Assembly (NCBI GenBank): GCA_000383735.1
Contig: KB912135.1
Coordinates: 1-64,000 of the forward strand
From: Verrucomicrobia bacterium SCGC AAA164-M04
Lineage (GTDB): Bacteria; Verrucomicrobiota; Verrucomicrobiae; Verrucomicrobiales; Akkermansiaceae
DNA: 64,000 nt
Reading direction: 5' to 3'
In this document: positions 36,177-45,152 of the stretch, piece after piece
Layout of the letters: each line of letters begins with the position of its first letter
Numbering within the stretch: the stretch's first letter is position 1
Notes under the pieces: model-generated
The model's database searches: none
What the model was told of the DNA's origin: nothing
What the model saw: the letters and a program-made list of their open reading frames with translations, nothing else
Program-made: the position numbers and the translations under genes

Positions 36177-36497
36177 TTAGCTTCCAATCGAAGTCTTCCC
36201 CTGAAGAGTCGCACCTTCCTCCATACTAAGAGTCTTAGTTTTGATGTCCCCCTTGAGCAAAGACTTCTCCTTTAGCTCACAACGATCTGATGTAATTGTA
36301 CCTTCGACCTTTCCGTAAAGTTTCACTTCCCCAGCCTTAACATCACCCTTGATACTGGCATTTTCAGCGATCGTCACTTTGCCTTTATCAGAGATGATCT
36401 CTCCATCGATTTTCCCATCAACGATCATGTCATTTGAAAACTTGATTGATCCATTAATTTCGAGCCCCTGAGTGAGGATGTTGGTTGCATTTGCCAT
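36177..36497 (-). CDS. Bactofilin (polymer-forming cytoskeletal protein)
   Basis: A 106-residue bactofilin. It is a right-handed beta-helix with repeated turns such as IVDGKIDGEIISDKGKVTIAE, IKGDVKAGEVKLYGKVEGTI and SLLKGDIKTKTL, and short flanking tails. Bactofilins self-assemble without nucleotide into filaments that organise cell shape, stalks or envelope enzymes. The length is at the compact end of the family. It is a single gene with its own terminator, and an mre cell-shape cluster lies 12 kb away on the other strand. Confidence 0.93.
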   Translation of the reverse strand: MANATNILTQGLEINGSIKFSNDMIVDGKIDGEIISDKGKVTIAENASIKGDVKAGEVKLYGKVEGTITSDRCELKEKSLLKGDIKTKTLSMEEGATLQGKTSIGS

Positions 36498-36593
36498 AAT
36501 CTTGAACGGAGTCCACCAGCTTTAGGGATCTCTGGCAATGCCATTTTTGGGAAAGCTTTTGACAAAAAGCCCTGCAAAGAGGACCAATCTACC

Positions 36594-37730
36594 GTGAGCT
36601 TCGCCAGTCAGTTCAAACCCCTCATGAAGGACCCGACTCCTCTCATGCGGAGATTTCGCAAATTACTTGACCCCTGCCCTGATCGACAACTCGAGAGTAT
36701 GGCACGTCAAAGCCAAACCCTGACTCGCCGCCATTTTGGAAAAACGATGCGTCTCTTTGCACCTCTTTACCTGTCAAACGAGTGTGTAAATAACTGCCAA
36801 TATTGTGGGTTTTCCCGTAATAATCCTATTCTGCGCACCACTCTTACTGTTCCCCAGGTTGTGGCTGAGGCCAAACATCTTTACGATTTAGGCTTTCGAA
36901 ACATTCTTCTCGTGGCCGGCGAGCACCCTAAATTTGTCTCAGATGGCTATCTTCAAGAGTGTGTCAATGCCCTGAGAGCCTTAATTCCAACGATTGGAAT
37001 AGAGGTCGGTCCGATGGAGGATCATCAATACAGCGAATTGGTCGATCACGGGGCTGAAGGCCTGATCGTTTATCAAGAAACCTATCATCAAGAAACTTAC
37101 GAAGTCCTCCACACCGCTGGCCCTAAAAAGAAATTTGATTGGAGGCTGGATTGCCCTGAGCGCGCTTACGCTGGAGGCTTTCGCAGAATCGGAATAGGCG
37201 CTCTTTTCGGCCTTGCCAACTGGCGCTACGAAGCAATCGCGCTGGCCACTCACCTCGACTATCTACTCCGTCATTGTTGGAAAGCCAGCTTCACTATCGC
37301 TTTCCCTCGCATGAGACCCCATGCGGGAAATTATCAATACACCCCCAATCCAGAATTGTCCCTAGACGAACGAAGCCTAGTGCAATTACTCACTGCATTT
37401 CGCATTTGCTTTCCTCAAGCTGGAATTGTGCTTTCAACCCGGGAACCTGCAGAACTTCGCGACTCACTCTTCCCTCTTGGCGTTACTCATATTTCGGCTG
37501 GTTCTCAAACAGACCCCGGGGGCTACACTGGCGCCGGAACCGAGGATCTGCATCTAACGATCAAGGGACATCGAGTTGAACTTGAAAATGAGCAAGCTCA
37601 TGATCGTGCGACCGGACAATTCGAAATCGATGATAAACGACCAGTCGATGAAATCGCCCGCATTCTCAAAACCCAGGGATTTGACCCAGTCTGGAAAGAC
37701 TGGGACCCCGCAATTCTTACACTTTCATGA
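36594..37730 (+). CDS. thiH: 2-iminoacetate synthase ThiH (radical SAM)
   Basis: A 378-residue radical-SAM enzyme starting at GTG 36594, with an AGAGGA RBS just upstream. The [4Fe-4S] motif CVNNCQYC has Cys64, Cys68 and Cys71. Further ThiH blocks are ILLVAGEHPKFVSDGYLQEC, GLIVYQETYHQETYEVLHTAGPK, RIGIGALFGLANWRYEA and GITHISAGSQTDPGGY-type sequence near 300-315. It cleaves tyrosine to dehydroglycine for thiazole synthesis. The family suits anaerobic or facultative use, where other bacteria use ThiO. It overlaps thiS by 4 bp. No TPP riboswitch was found upstream. Confidence 0.95.
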   Translation: MSFASQFKPLMKDPTPLMRRFRKLLDPCPDRQLESMARQSQTLTRRHFGKTMRLFAPLYLSNECVNNCQYCGFSRNNPILRTTLTVPQVVAEAKHLYDLGFRNILLVAGEHPKFVSDGYLQECVNALRALIPTIGIEVGPMEDHQYSELVDHGAEGLIVYQETYHQETYEVLHTAGPKKKFDWRLDCPERAYAGGFRRIGIGALFGLANWRYEAIALATHLDYLLRHCWKASFTIAFPRMRPHAGNYQYTPNPELSLDERSLVQLLTAFRICFPQAGIVLSTREPAELRDSLFPLGVTHISAGSQTDPGGYTGAGTEDLHLTIKGHRVELENEQAHDRATGQFEIDDKRPVDEIARILKTQGFDPVWKDWDPAILTLS

Positions 37731-37927
37731 CCCTCACAATCAACGGAGAGACTCAAAACTTTAATGATGAACTCAATCTACGAGCCCTCCTCGTAGAGCT
37801 AGGACTTGCTGAGAAACCAGTGGTGGTTGAACTCAACCAGAAGGCACTCGCTCCTTCTGAGTTTAAATCCCAGAAGCTCAAGGACAGCGATCAGCTGGAG
37901 ATCATTACAATTGCCGCCGGAGGATAG
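37727..37927 (+). CDS. thiS: Sulfur carrier protein ThiS
   Basis: A 66-residue ubiquitin-like protein ending in the required GlyGly (ITIAAGG). It starts MTLTINGETQNF and has LGLAEKPVVVELNQKAL. ThiS carries sulfur as a C-terminal thiocarboxylate, after activation by a ThiF/MoeB-type enzyme, to ThiG for the thiazole ring. It overlaps thiH by 4 bp. No thiG or thiF lies beside it; the MoeB-rhodanese gene at 59612 is the only E1-like activator in the window and a possible partner. Confidence 0.95.
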   Translation: MTLTINGETQNFNDELNLRALLVELGLAEKPVVVELNQKALAPSEFKSQKLKDSDQLEIITIAAGG

Positions 37928-37937
37928 CCTGATTCAT

Positions 37938-39218
37938 TCACTTATTTTCTGAACCTGGCTTGGGTTCAATCAGCTCGATAGACTGAGAAGGCGCGGATTG
38001 CTCTTTCCTCGTTATTACGGTGAAGACGAGGATACCAATAACTAGCATCAAGCACCCTAGAAAAACATAATGCATCAGTGCCATATTGCGCTGAAGTCGC
38101 ACCATCGTTTCGCTGACTTTTTCCTCGGTATTCTGGACATTTTGAAAAAGGTTCTCCATCCGGATATCAGAATCTTTCATCCGCTCCTGAACTAGGCTAA
38201 AGGTCTTGATCGTCTCGTTACTGGTTTCGTCCATACACTTCAATGTGTCATTGAATCCATCCATTGAACCCGCCAGACGTCCGTCTCTCTCATTGTTGGA
38301 CTTCAACTGGGTGTGGATTTCGCCCAAAGCTTTACCCACTGCAAGTTGAGATTTACTGAATTGCTCAATCCCCTGATCAAGCCCCTTGACCGCCTGCGGC
38401 AGATGAACCAATGATTCCCTTAAGATCATGTTATTTTCACTTTGAGAATCCAATTGACCGCGAATCGAACGGACGAGATCGACCATCTCTAAATAGCCCT
38501 CCGAGATCCGCGCTAACTGTTGATCACGCTTCGAGGGACGCTTCCAAAAGGCCCATTTACTCAACTTAGTTTCTGGCACAGATAGTTCTTCATTTTTGGC
38601 CCGCTCGGGCCCAAGCACTTCGATTTGGTCGGCAGACTTCACCTTCTTTGTAACAAGTTCTGCCACCCTATCAGGGTCAGGAATAATGGGCTTGTCACCT
38701 TTATCCATTTTCCCCTCAAACGATTCGTTAAAGTCAGCAATATCGACCTTAAAGGCACTTCCGTCATTTAGAGTCAGTTCAATATCGTCTAAATCAAATC
38801 CTGCTGCTGGATAAACCTTTTTCCAATCCATAGCGACCGGCCTGACCGATGGATACCGTGGCGTGAATTCAATATTTTTCTTAGATTCAAAAATCTTCTC
38901 GCCACGAAAAATAGACTCTTCAGATGACTCGGCAGAAATCGGCGTAGCTACATTCGGGGAAAATATGAGTCTCACTTCCTCTTTCTTTCCGAAAGCCTTC
39001 GCAGGGTCTAAATAAACAACTTTCCCAACAGGTTTCCTCACCACATATTTCCGAAGCGGTGGCTTTGAAAGGGAAGTTACAGGACGGTCGCCTGTTTTCC
39101 AAACCTCCCTTGAGCTTCTAGATGCCAGCGCTTTAACATTCAGTTTTGACTCAACAGAAGGGGCAACTGACGCGAAATCTTCAGATGTTGTCTTCGGTTT
39201 TTTTTCGTGGTCACTCAT
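37938..39218 (-). CDS. Coiled-coil protein with C-terminal membrane anchor, unknown function
   Basis: A 426-residue protein from ATG 39218 (MSDHEKKPKTTSEDF); an ATG 24 bp upstream is in frame. The N-terminal 200 residues are basic, low in obvious fold, with repeated short Pro/Val blocks (RPVTSLSKPPLRKYVVRKP). Residues about 220-385 form a helical region of coiled-coil character (EGYLEMVDLVRSIRGQLDSQ; FQNVQNTEEKVSETMV). One transmembrane helix near 390-412 (MHYVFLGCLMLVIGILVF) and a short exterior tail end the protein. It resembles tail-anchored scaffolds. It is divergent from recQ and convergent with thiS. I do not recognise the family. Confidence 0.75.
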   Translation of the reverse strand: MSDHEKKPKTTSEDFASVAPSVESKLNVKALASRSSREVWKTGDRPVTSLSKPPLRKYVVRKPVGKVVYLDPAKAFGKKEEVRLIFSPNVATPISAESSEESIFRGEKIFESKKNIEFTPRYPSVRPVAMDWKKVYPAAGFDLDDIELTLNDGSAFKVDIADFNESFEGKMDKGDKPIIPDPDRVAELVTKKVKSADQIEVLGPERAKNEELSVPETKLSKWAFWKRPSKRDQQLARISEGYLEMVDLVRSIRGQLDSQSENNMILRESLVHLPQAVKGLDQGIEQFSKSQLAVGKALGEIHTQLKSNNERDGRLAGSMDGFNDTLKCMDETSNETIKTFSLVQERMKDSDIRMENLFQNVQNTEEKVSETMVRLQRNMALMHYVFLGCLMLVIGILVFTVITRKEQSAPSQSIELIEPKPGSENK

Positions 39219-39398
39219 TATCGCAATTCTTTCTTTGGCCATACTAAACCGTTTGCAAAAGAAACTGCAATCAATCCCAACAAAAAGAATGAAAATCTAG
39301 AATTCTTAACGCCCCATTCGACATCGATCCACCTTGCTGAATCTTTCACCGCGACAACGCCTATCCTCTGCGATATCTCCTTTCTTGTCTGCCTCACT

Positions 39399-41354
39399 AT
39401 GTCCGTTCATCATAAAGCCCTCAGAAAACATTTCGGTCACGATTCTTTTCGCGATGGCCAAAAAGAGGTCATCGCATCTATCTTATCAGATAGATCTACC
39501 CTCGCCGTATTTCCAACCGGCGGAGGAAAATCGCTCTGTTATCAACTTCCCGCATTACTATTTGATGAGCTTACTCTTGTCGTCTCTCCGCTCATCGCCC
39601 TGATGAAAGATCAGGTTGACTCACTAGTCGCCAAAGGAATCCCTGCGGCCCGACTCGATTCCACCCTTTCGGCAGACGAAACGAGCAAGCTCTACCAAAA
39701 ACTTGAGAAAAATAGCATCAGGCTCCTTTACGTAGCACCCGAGCGCCTCGCTAACGAAAAGTTTCGAGCGCGCCTTGCCAAAATCCCACTCGCTCTGCTT
39801 GCAATAGATGAGGCCCATTGCATTTCGGAATGGGGACATAATTTCCGACCGGACTACCTCAAGCTAACTCATTTTGCCGACGAGCTCAAAATCCCGCGTG
39901 TCCTTTGCCTCACGGCAACGGCAACTCCAAGGGTTGCTGAGGATATTTGCAAACACTTCAAAATTCAATCGAAGGACCACCATCAGCTCACTTTTTATCG
40001 AGCCAACCTTGATCTTGTCGTCACTCCTATCGCTACACACGATCGTCGTGATCACCTCCTCAAGCAGCTCAAGAAATCGCCTATTCAGCCGACTATCATT
40101 TACACGACTCTGCAGCACGGGGCAGAATCTCTGGCCTCCTTTCTAAAAAGCAAAGGCCTCCCGGTCCGCCCTTATCACGCCGGACTACGATCCGAGGCAC
40201 GCTCTGAAATCCAAGACGCCTTCATGTCCGGTGAAGTCCCCATTATCTGTGCGACCATCGCGTTCGGAATGGGAATCGACAAATCAGATATCCGAGCGAT
40301 TTATCATTACAACCTTCCCAAATCGCTCGAAAACTATACCCAAGAAATCGGTCGTGCCGGAAGGGATGGCCAACAAGCGCACTGCGAACTTCTGGCCTGC
40401 CAAGATGACCTTCGAACTCTCGCTAACTTTACTTATGGCGATACCCCACAACCCGATGCACTACGGTCCATCCTCCGTATTCTGCTAGACCAACCCGGAG
40501 AATTTGATATTTCAACCTATGAACTTTCGCGAGCTCACGACATTCGTCCACTCGTCATCACCACCTTGTTAACTTACCTCGAATTAGAAGGATTTCTCAG
40601 AGCCACTTCTCCTTTCTACTCTACTTACAAGATTTCGTTTACCCGGGATCTCGAGCACCTTTTGAACGGCTTCGATTCAACCCGTCAGTCTTTTCTCCGC
40701 AAACTTTTCGAGACCGCCAAACCAGGCTACAAATGGCTCGAGCTCAACCCGGAGGACGCGGCCGCTAAAATCGGTGAGTCCAAAGAAAAAATCGTGAAAA
40801 CAATTGGCTATCTTGAAGATCTCGAGGACATCGCTGTCAAACCCTCCAGACTTCGACAGGGGTATCGACTTCTTAAGAAACCTGATGATCTTCCCGCTCT
40901 CACTCAGCGAGTGATTGATCTTTTTCAACGCCGCGAAAACTCGGATCTTCAACGTCTTCGAGGGGTAGTTACACATGCGCTAAAGCCTTCTTGTCTTTAC
41001 GCATCGCTCCTAGATCATTTTGGCGAAGAAATGGAATCTTGTGGTCACTGCTCTCGTTGCCATGGCCACGCTCCGCCGCCAAATCTCCCTTCATCAGCCC
41101 CTCCCGATCTCACTGATGAAGATTTCAGCTTAATTCAAAACCTAGTCAACCTCAAGCAACCCGGTCTTCGAACACCCCGAGCTCTCGCTCGCTTTCTTTG
41201 CGGAATGACTTCTCCCGCCACCACTTACTCTTGGTATCTTCCCGATGGAGCGCGCCGCAAACAGCGCCTCATTTCCCACGATGCCTACTCTCTTCTCGAG
41301 CTTCACCCTTTCGAATCGATCCTCAAAATCTGTGAGGCCCAAATTATCCACTGA
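39399..41354 (+). CDS. recQ: ATP-dependent DNA helicase RecQ
   Basis: A 651-residue SF2 helicase, with the start placed at MSVHHKALRKHFG. The frame is open 192 bp further upstream, but that part has no family similarity. It has FRDGQKEVI, Walker A PTGGGKS (near 39-45), DEAH (137-140), LTATATPRV, and motifs IV-VI including PYHAGLRSEARSE and QEIGRAGRDGQ. The RecQ zinc site (CGHCSRCHGH, near 550) and winged-helix region are present. No HRDC domain is recognised; the C-terminus instead carries a short helicase-associated tail. RecQ unwinds 3'-tailed DNA during recombination repair. It precedes the PhoD gene by 8 bp. Confidence 0.95.
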   Translation: MSVHHKALRKHFGHDSFRDGQKEVIASILSDRSTLAVFPTGGGKSLCYQLPALLFDELTLVVSPLIALMKDQVDSLVAKGIPAARLDSTLSADETSKLYQKLEKNSIRLLYVAPERLANEKFRARLAKIPLALLAIDEAHCISEWGHNFRPDYLKLTHFADELKIPRVLCLTATATPRVAEDICKHFKIQSKDHHQLTFYRANLDLVVTPIATHDRRDHLLKQLKKSPIQPTIIYTTLQHGAESLASFLKSKGLPVRPYHAGLRSEARSEIQDAFMSGEVPIICATIAFGMGIDKSDIRAIYHYNLPKSLENYTQEIGRAGRDGQQAHCELLACQDDLRTLANFTYGDTPQPDALRSILRILLDQPGEFDISTYELSRAHDIRPLVITTLLTYLELEGFLRATSPFYSTYKISFTRDLEHLLNGFDSTRQSFLRKLFETAKPGYKWLELNPEDAAAKIGESKEKIVKTIGYLEDLEDIAVKPSRLRQGYRLLKKPDDLPALTQRVIDLFQRRENSDLQRLRGVVTHALKPSCLYASLLDHFGEEMESCGHCSRCHGHAPPPNLPSSAPPDLTDEDFSLIQNLVNLKQPGLRTPRALARFLCGMTSPATTYSWYLPDGARRKQRLISHDAYSLLELHPFESILKICEAQIIH

Positions 41355-41362
41355 TTCACCCC

Positions 41363-42391
41363 ATGAAAAAACTCCTCTTTCTCGCCATAATACTTCCTGG
41401 CTTTGCTCAAGAACCAATCACTCGAATTGCCTGTGGTTCTTGTTACCGGCCGGAACGTGATAACGGGATTTTTAAAGCTATTGCAGCCGACAAGCCACAA
41501 GCCTTCCTGTTTATGGGCGATAATATTTACGCGGACACCGATGACCCTAAAATAATGAAAGAAAAGTACCGTAATCTTAATACCCAGCCAGACTATGCGG
41601 TTTTTGCAAAAACAGTCCCTATTATCCCAATTTGGGATGATCATGATTACGGTTTCAACGATGCGGGGCGTGAATACAAGATGAAGGAAGCGTCTGCTCA
41701 ACTTTTCTTCGAAGCCTTCAACTTCCCAACCCAACACGAAGCCACGAAAACACCTGGTGTCTATCACTCACAGATTTTGGGACCCCAGGGAAAGCGGGTC
41801 CAATTCATCATGCTCGATACTCGCTACTTTCGAAGTCCATTAAAAAAGATTAAGAAGGGAAAACGAAAAGTCTATCAAATCGAAAAAGGTCCAGATGCGA
41901 CTATTCTCGGTAAAGCCCAATGGCAATGGCTCAAAGAACAACTCAGAAAGGCCGCTGAATTACGCATCATTGTCAGCTCCATCCAGATCATTAACACCGA
42001 GCACCGTTTTGAAAAATGGAGTAATTTCCCAAACGAACGCACGAAGCTCTTGAAGCTACTTAAAGACTCCAGCCCAGGCCCCACGATTCTTCTTAGCGGT
42101 GATCGTCATCTTGCCGAGATCTGCCGAATACGAGCCAATGGAACCGAAAAACTTCCAGTTGACCTCTACGAAATGACCTGCAGTGGAATGACTCATGCTG
42201 GAGCACCTAATGACCCCTCTCATCTAAGGGTTCCCGGAACCTATTCGAGGGACCTGAATTACGGATTAATTGATATCAACTGGGGAAAAAAGAAACCAGA
42301 AGTCACTCTATCGGTAAAAACACCAAAGCTAGATGTCACCACCAATAGCGTCACCGTTCTCGACTTTAACGAGCATCCAAAAATCAAATAA
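41363..42391 (+). CDS. Exported PhoD-like phosphatase/phosphodiesterase
   Basis: A 342-residue protein with a signal peptide (MKKLLFLAIILPGFAQEP). PhoD-family blocks are ITRIACGSCYRPE, AFLFMGDNIYADTDD, IPIWDDHDYGFND and IMLDTRYFRSPL, with ILLSGDRHLAEI near the C-terminus. These supply the Fe/Ca ligands of the alkaline phosphatase D group. It should release phosphate from phosphodiesters or monoesters outside the cytoplasm. It lies 8 bp after recQ and converges on dinB with 13 bp between stops. No Pho box was found. Confidence 0.92.
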   Translation: MKKLLFLAIILPGFAQEPITRIACGSCYRPERDNGIFKAIAADKPQAFLFMGDNIYADTDDPKIMKEKYRNLNTQPDYAVFAKTVPIIPIWDDHDYGFNDAGREYKMKEASAQLFFEAFNFPTQHEATKTPGVYHSQILGPQGKRVQFIMLDTRYFRSPLKKIKKGKRKVYQIEKGPDATILGKAQWQWLKEQLRKAAELRIIVSSIQIINTEHRFEKWSNFPNERTKLLKLLKDSSPGPTILLSGDRHLAEICRIRANGTEKLPVDLYEMTCSGMTHAGAPNDPSHLRVPGTYSRDLNYGLIDINWGKKKPEVTLSVKTPKLDVTTNSVTVLDFNEHPKIK

Positions 42392-42404
42392 TCTAGCAAT
42401 AGGT

Positions 42405-43436
42405 TTAGAGAAGGTCCAACTGGCTCTCCTCATCCTCAAACTTCACCCCCACCCCAAGAAGCCTTACTGCCTTTCCCTCCCCACGGCTCCACGCCAAACT
42501 AAGCAGTTCCCTGTAGACTGTTTCATCCATTTGTCTTCCCGCCTTCTCAGCAGTAGTCTGAGTGAAATCCTCAAACTTTAACTTCACCACTCTTGATTTA
42601 ATTTCCTGACTGGATTTGTGCTTCACCGCCTCCTCAACTTCAGATCGCAACTTGCGGAGAACGTTCATGAGCCAGTCTACATCATCAATATTTTCCCGAA
42701 AAGTTCGCTCCTTCGAAAGCGACTTTCTCGAACGACTGACTGTGACCTCCCGGTCATCATTACCACGACATCTATCATAGAGTTCAAGCCCCCACCGCCC
42801 AAGCTTTTCAGCGGCTTCAACCTTACTCAATAACTGAAAATCGCCACAAGTTTCGATTCCCAAACGCGCCAAGGTTTCTTGCCCTTTTTTTCCCACTCCC
42901 TGAAGTTTCGCAACCCGTAGCCCCCGCATGAAACCATTTACATCTTCAAGCTTCACCTCGAGTTGACCATCAGGTTTGTTCCAGTCACTTGCTACTTTCG
43001 CAATCATCTTATTTGGAGCGATTCCAGCAGAAGCCGTAAGACCAGTCTCTAAATAGATAGCATGGCGAATTTCCTTTGCCAGTGCCGCACCAGATTCAGT
43101 ACGATCACTAACATCAAGATAAGCCTCATCTAAAGAAAGGGGCTGAACGATATCAGTGTAGCGACCAAAAATCGCGCGGATCTTTGAAGACTCCTGACGG
43201 TAAACATCAAAACGAACCGGAGTCAGAATAATCTCTGGGCAGAGCTGCCTAGCCTTAAAAACCGGCATTGCAGAGTGACACCCAAATTTACGAGCCTCGT
43301 AGTTGGCCGTCGTCAAAACCCCCCGCCCCGTGCTTCCCCCAACCCCGACGGGTTTCCCATTTAGCGAAGGATCATCACGCACTTCTATGGCCGCATAAAA
43401 GCAGTCCATGTCAATGTGGATGATCGTCCGAACCAT
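42405..43436 (-). CDS. dinB: DNA polymerase IV (DinB)
   Basis: A 343-residue Y-family polymerase. Catalytic blocks are IIHIDMDCFYAAIEVRDDP and VQPLSLDEAYLDVSD, which hold the three metal carboxylates. TASAGIAPNKMIAKVASDWNKPDGQ, GVGKKGQETLARLGI (HhH) and the little-finger block KSLSKERTF follow. It performs error-prone bypass of damaged DNA. The clamp-binding peptide expected at the extreme C-terminus could be EDEESQLDLL. It stands downstream of the ABC-F gene on the same strand (43 bp apart). No LexA box was recognised. Confidence 0.95.
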   Translation of the reverse strand: MVRTIIHIDMDCFYAAIEVRDDPSLNGKPVGVGGSTGRGVLTTANYEARKFGCHSAMPVFKARQLCPEIILTPVRFDVYRQESSKIRAIFGRYTDIVQPLSLDEAYLDVSDRTESGAALAKEIRHAIYLETGLTASAGIAPNKMIAKVASDWNKPDGQLEVKLEDVNGFMRGLRVAKLQGVGKKGQETLARLGIETCGDFQLLSKVEAAEKLGRWGLELYDRCRGNDDREVTVSRSRKSLSKERTFRENIDDVDWLMNVLRKLRSEVEEAVKHKSSQEIKSRVVKLKFEDFTQTTAEKAGRQMDETVYRELLSLAWSRGEGKAVRLLGVGVKFEDEESQLDLL

Positions 43437-43479
43437 GAAGGTAATCTAGCCGGGCTAGATCACTGGAACAATCGACTAA

Positions 43480-45069
43480 TTAAATATCAAAGAAGTCCTC
43501 ACCGAAGGCTCCAGATTTTTGTAGATAGTAGTCGTAACCACCAGAATACTTTTTCACCTCTCCATCAGCGATGTGCCAAGTGTGTTCAGCGAGCGAGCGG
43601 ATAAAGTGCACGTCGTGAGAAATAAAAACTAAAGTCCCCTCATACTGCTTCAAAGCGGAGACAAGAGCCTCAATGGAAGTCAAATCAAGGTGAGTCGTCG
43701 GCTCGTCCATCAAAAGAAGATTGGGGGGATCAACGAGGAATTTCACAAGTGATAAACGCGATTTCTCACCCCCGGAGAGAATTTTAACACGCTTAGAAAC
43801 ATCGTCCTTTTTGAAGAGAAAGGACCCTAAGATAGCGCGCGCTTCATTTTCACGCATACCACCACCAGCCTCAACAACTTCCTCAAGCACCGAATTATTT
43901 TCATTCAAGGTCATAGCGCGATGCTGAGAGAAGTATCCGATTTTTGTAGTTGTTCCAACATTCCGGCGGCCAGCATCTCCTTTTTCGATACCCGCAATCA
44001 TCTTCATGAGGGTCGATTTTCCTGCACCGTTCGGCCCCACCAAAACAATACGATCTCCCCGCTCGATGTGAACATCGAGATTTTTGTAGAGCACGTTATC
44101 ACCATAGGCCTTGTCTACATTCTCAAGGGAAATCACTCTTTGGGTTGAGCGTGGTGGCTGCGGAAAATGAAAATGGAAAAGCTTTCGTGGCTTTCGTGGC
44201 TTGGGAAGACGAACCATCTTCTCAATCATCTTCACTCGGCTTTGAACCTGCGAAGCTTTCGAGCCAACCGAGCGAAATTTATCGATAAATTCCTGGATGC
44301 GGGCGATTTCCTTTTTCTGGTTCTGGAAAGCCTTCATCTGTTGGTCATACCGCTCATCCTTCAGCTGCAGATACTTGGTATAATTCCCGGTATAATTTAT
44401 GAACTTTTGCTCATCAATTTCGTAAACTTTCTCGACCACGCCATCCATAAACGAACGGTCGTGTGAAATAATGAGGAGCGCACCAGGATATTGTTGGAGA
44501 TATTTTTGGAACCACATCAGGGAGTTCAAATCCAGATGGTTTGTTGGCTCATCGAGCATAAGGAGATCAGGCTCTTCAACAAGTAAGCGGGCAAGGTGAG
44601 CTCGCATGATCCATCCCCCTGAAAACATGTCAGCAGGACGATCAAAATCTTCCTGAGAATACCCCAAACCAGAGAGAATCTTCTTAGCCTTGGGCTCAAG
44701 TTGGTAACCATTTAGCTCCTCCCATCGATCTTGTGATTTACCAAATTCCTCGGAATCCTCCGCCATCGTCCTCATTGTCTCTAGCACTTCGCGGTGCTCT
44801 GCAGTGATGCCCATTGCAATTTCCATAATACTGGCATTTCCAGGATTTCCAGCTTCCTGAGCGAGGTAGCCCACCATGCCATACTCATCAAGATCGACAG
44901 TCCCTTGATCGGCGTCTTCTTCCTTCAGGACAATCTTGAAGAGAGTCGATTTACCCGCGCCGTTAGGACCGACCAATGCGACTCGCTCGCCCCAATTAAT
45001 AGTCATTTCCGAGTTTTCGAACAGCACACGACCACCTAAGGCCTTAGTCATTTTCTTGATCGTCAACAT
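43480..45069 (-). CDS. ABC-F family ATPase (ribosome-associated)
   Basis: A 529-residue protein with two ABC ATPase domains and no membrane segments. Domain 1 has GPNGAGKST, a modified signature MFSGGWIMRAHLARLL and LLMLDEPTNHLDL. Domain 2 has GPNGAGKSTLMKM, LSGGEKSRLSLVKFLV and LLMDEPTTHLDL. The linker between them (about 240-320) is helical and basic (RLPKPRKPRKLFHFHFP). ABC-F proteins act on translating ribosomes; closest in layout is the YdiF/YbiT group. It is followed on the strand by dinB. Confidence 0.94.
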   Translation of the reverse strand: MLTIKKMTKALGGRVLFENSEMTINWGERVALVGPNGAGKSTLFKIVLKEEDADQGTVDLDEYGMVGYLAQEAGNPGNASIMEIAMGITAEHREVLETMRTMAEDSEEFGKSQDRWEELNGYQLEPKAKKILSGLGYSQEDFDRPADMFSGGWIMRAHLARLLVEEPDLLMLDEPTNHLDLNSLMWFQKYLQQYPGALLIISHDRSFMDGVVEKVYEIDEQKFINYTGNYTKYLQLKDERYDQQMKAFQNQKKEIARIQEFIDKFRSVGSKASQVQSRVKMIEKMVRLPKPRKPRKLFHFHFPQPPRSTQRVISLENVDKAYGDNVLYKNLDVHIERGDRIVLVGPNGAGKSTLMKMIAGIEKGDAGRRNVGTTTKIGYFSQHRAMTLNENNSVLEEVVEAGGGMRENEARAILGSFLFKKDDVSKRVKILSGGEKSRLSLVKFLVDPPNLLLMDEPTTHLDLTSIEALVSALKQYEGTLVFISHDVHFIRSLAEHTWHIADGEVKKYSGGYDYYLQKSGAFGEDFFDI

Positions 45070-45152
45070 GGCGAAGTGGATGTCAGGGCTGTTTGCACGA
45101 GAGTCAAGAAGTTTGCGATCAGGCTATCGGAGCCCCGAAAGGTCGCAGAGAG

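Noticed and set aside
35971..36180. Plus-strand 69-residue frame, MSYRTKKKKG...
   Set aside because: It runs through a clear minus-strand terminator and is Lys/Asn-rich without any recognisable pattern; not accepted as a gene.
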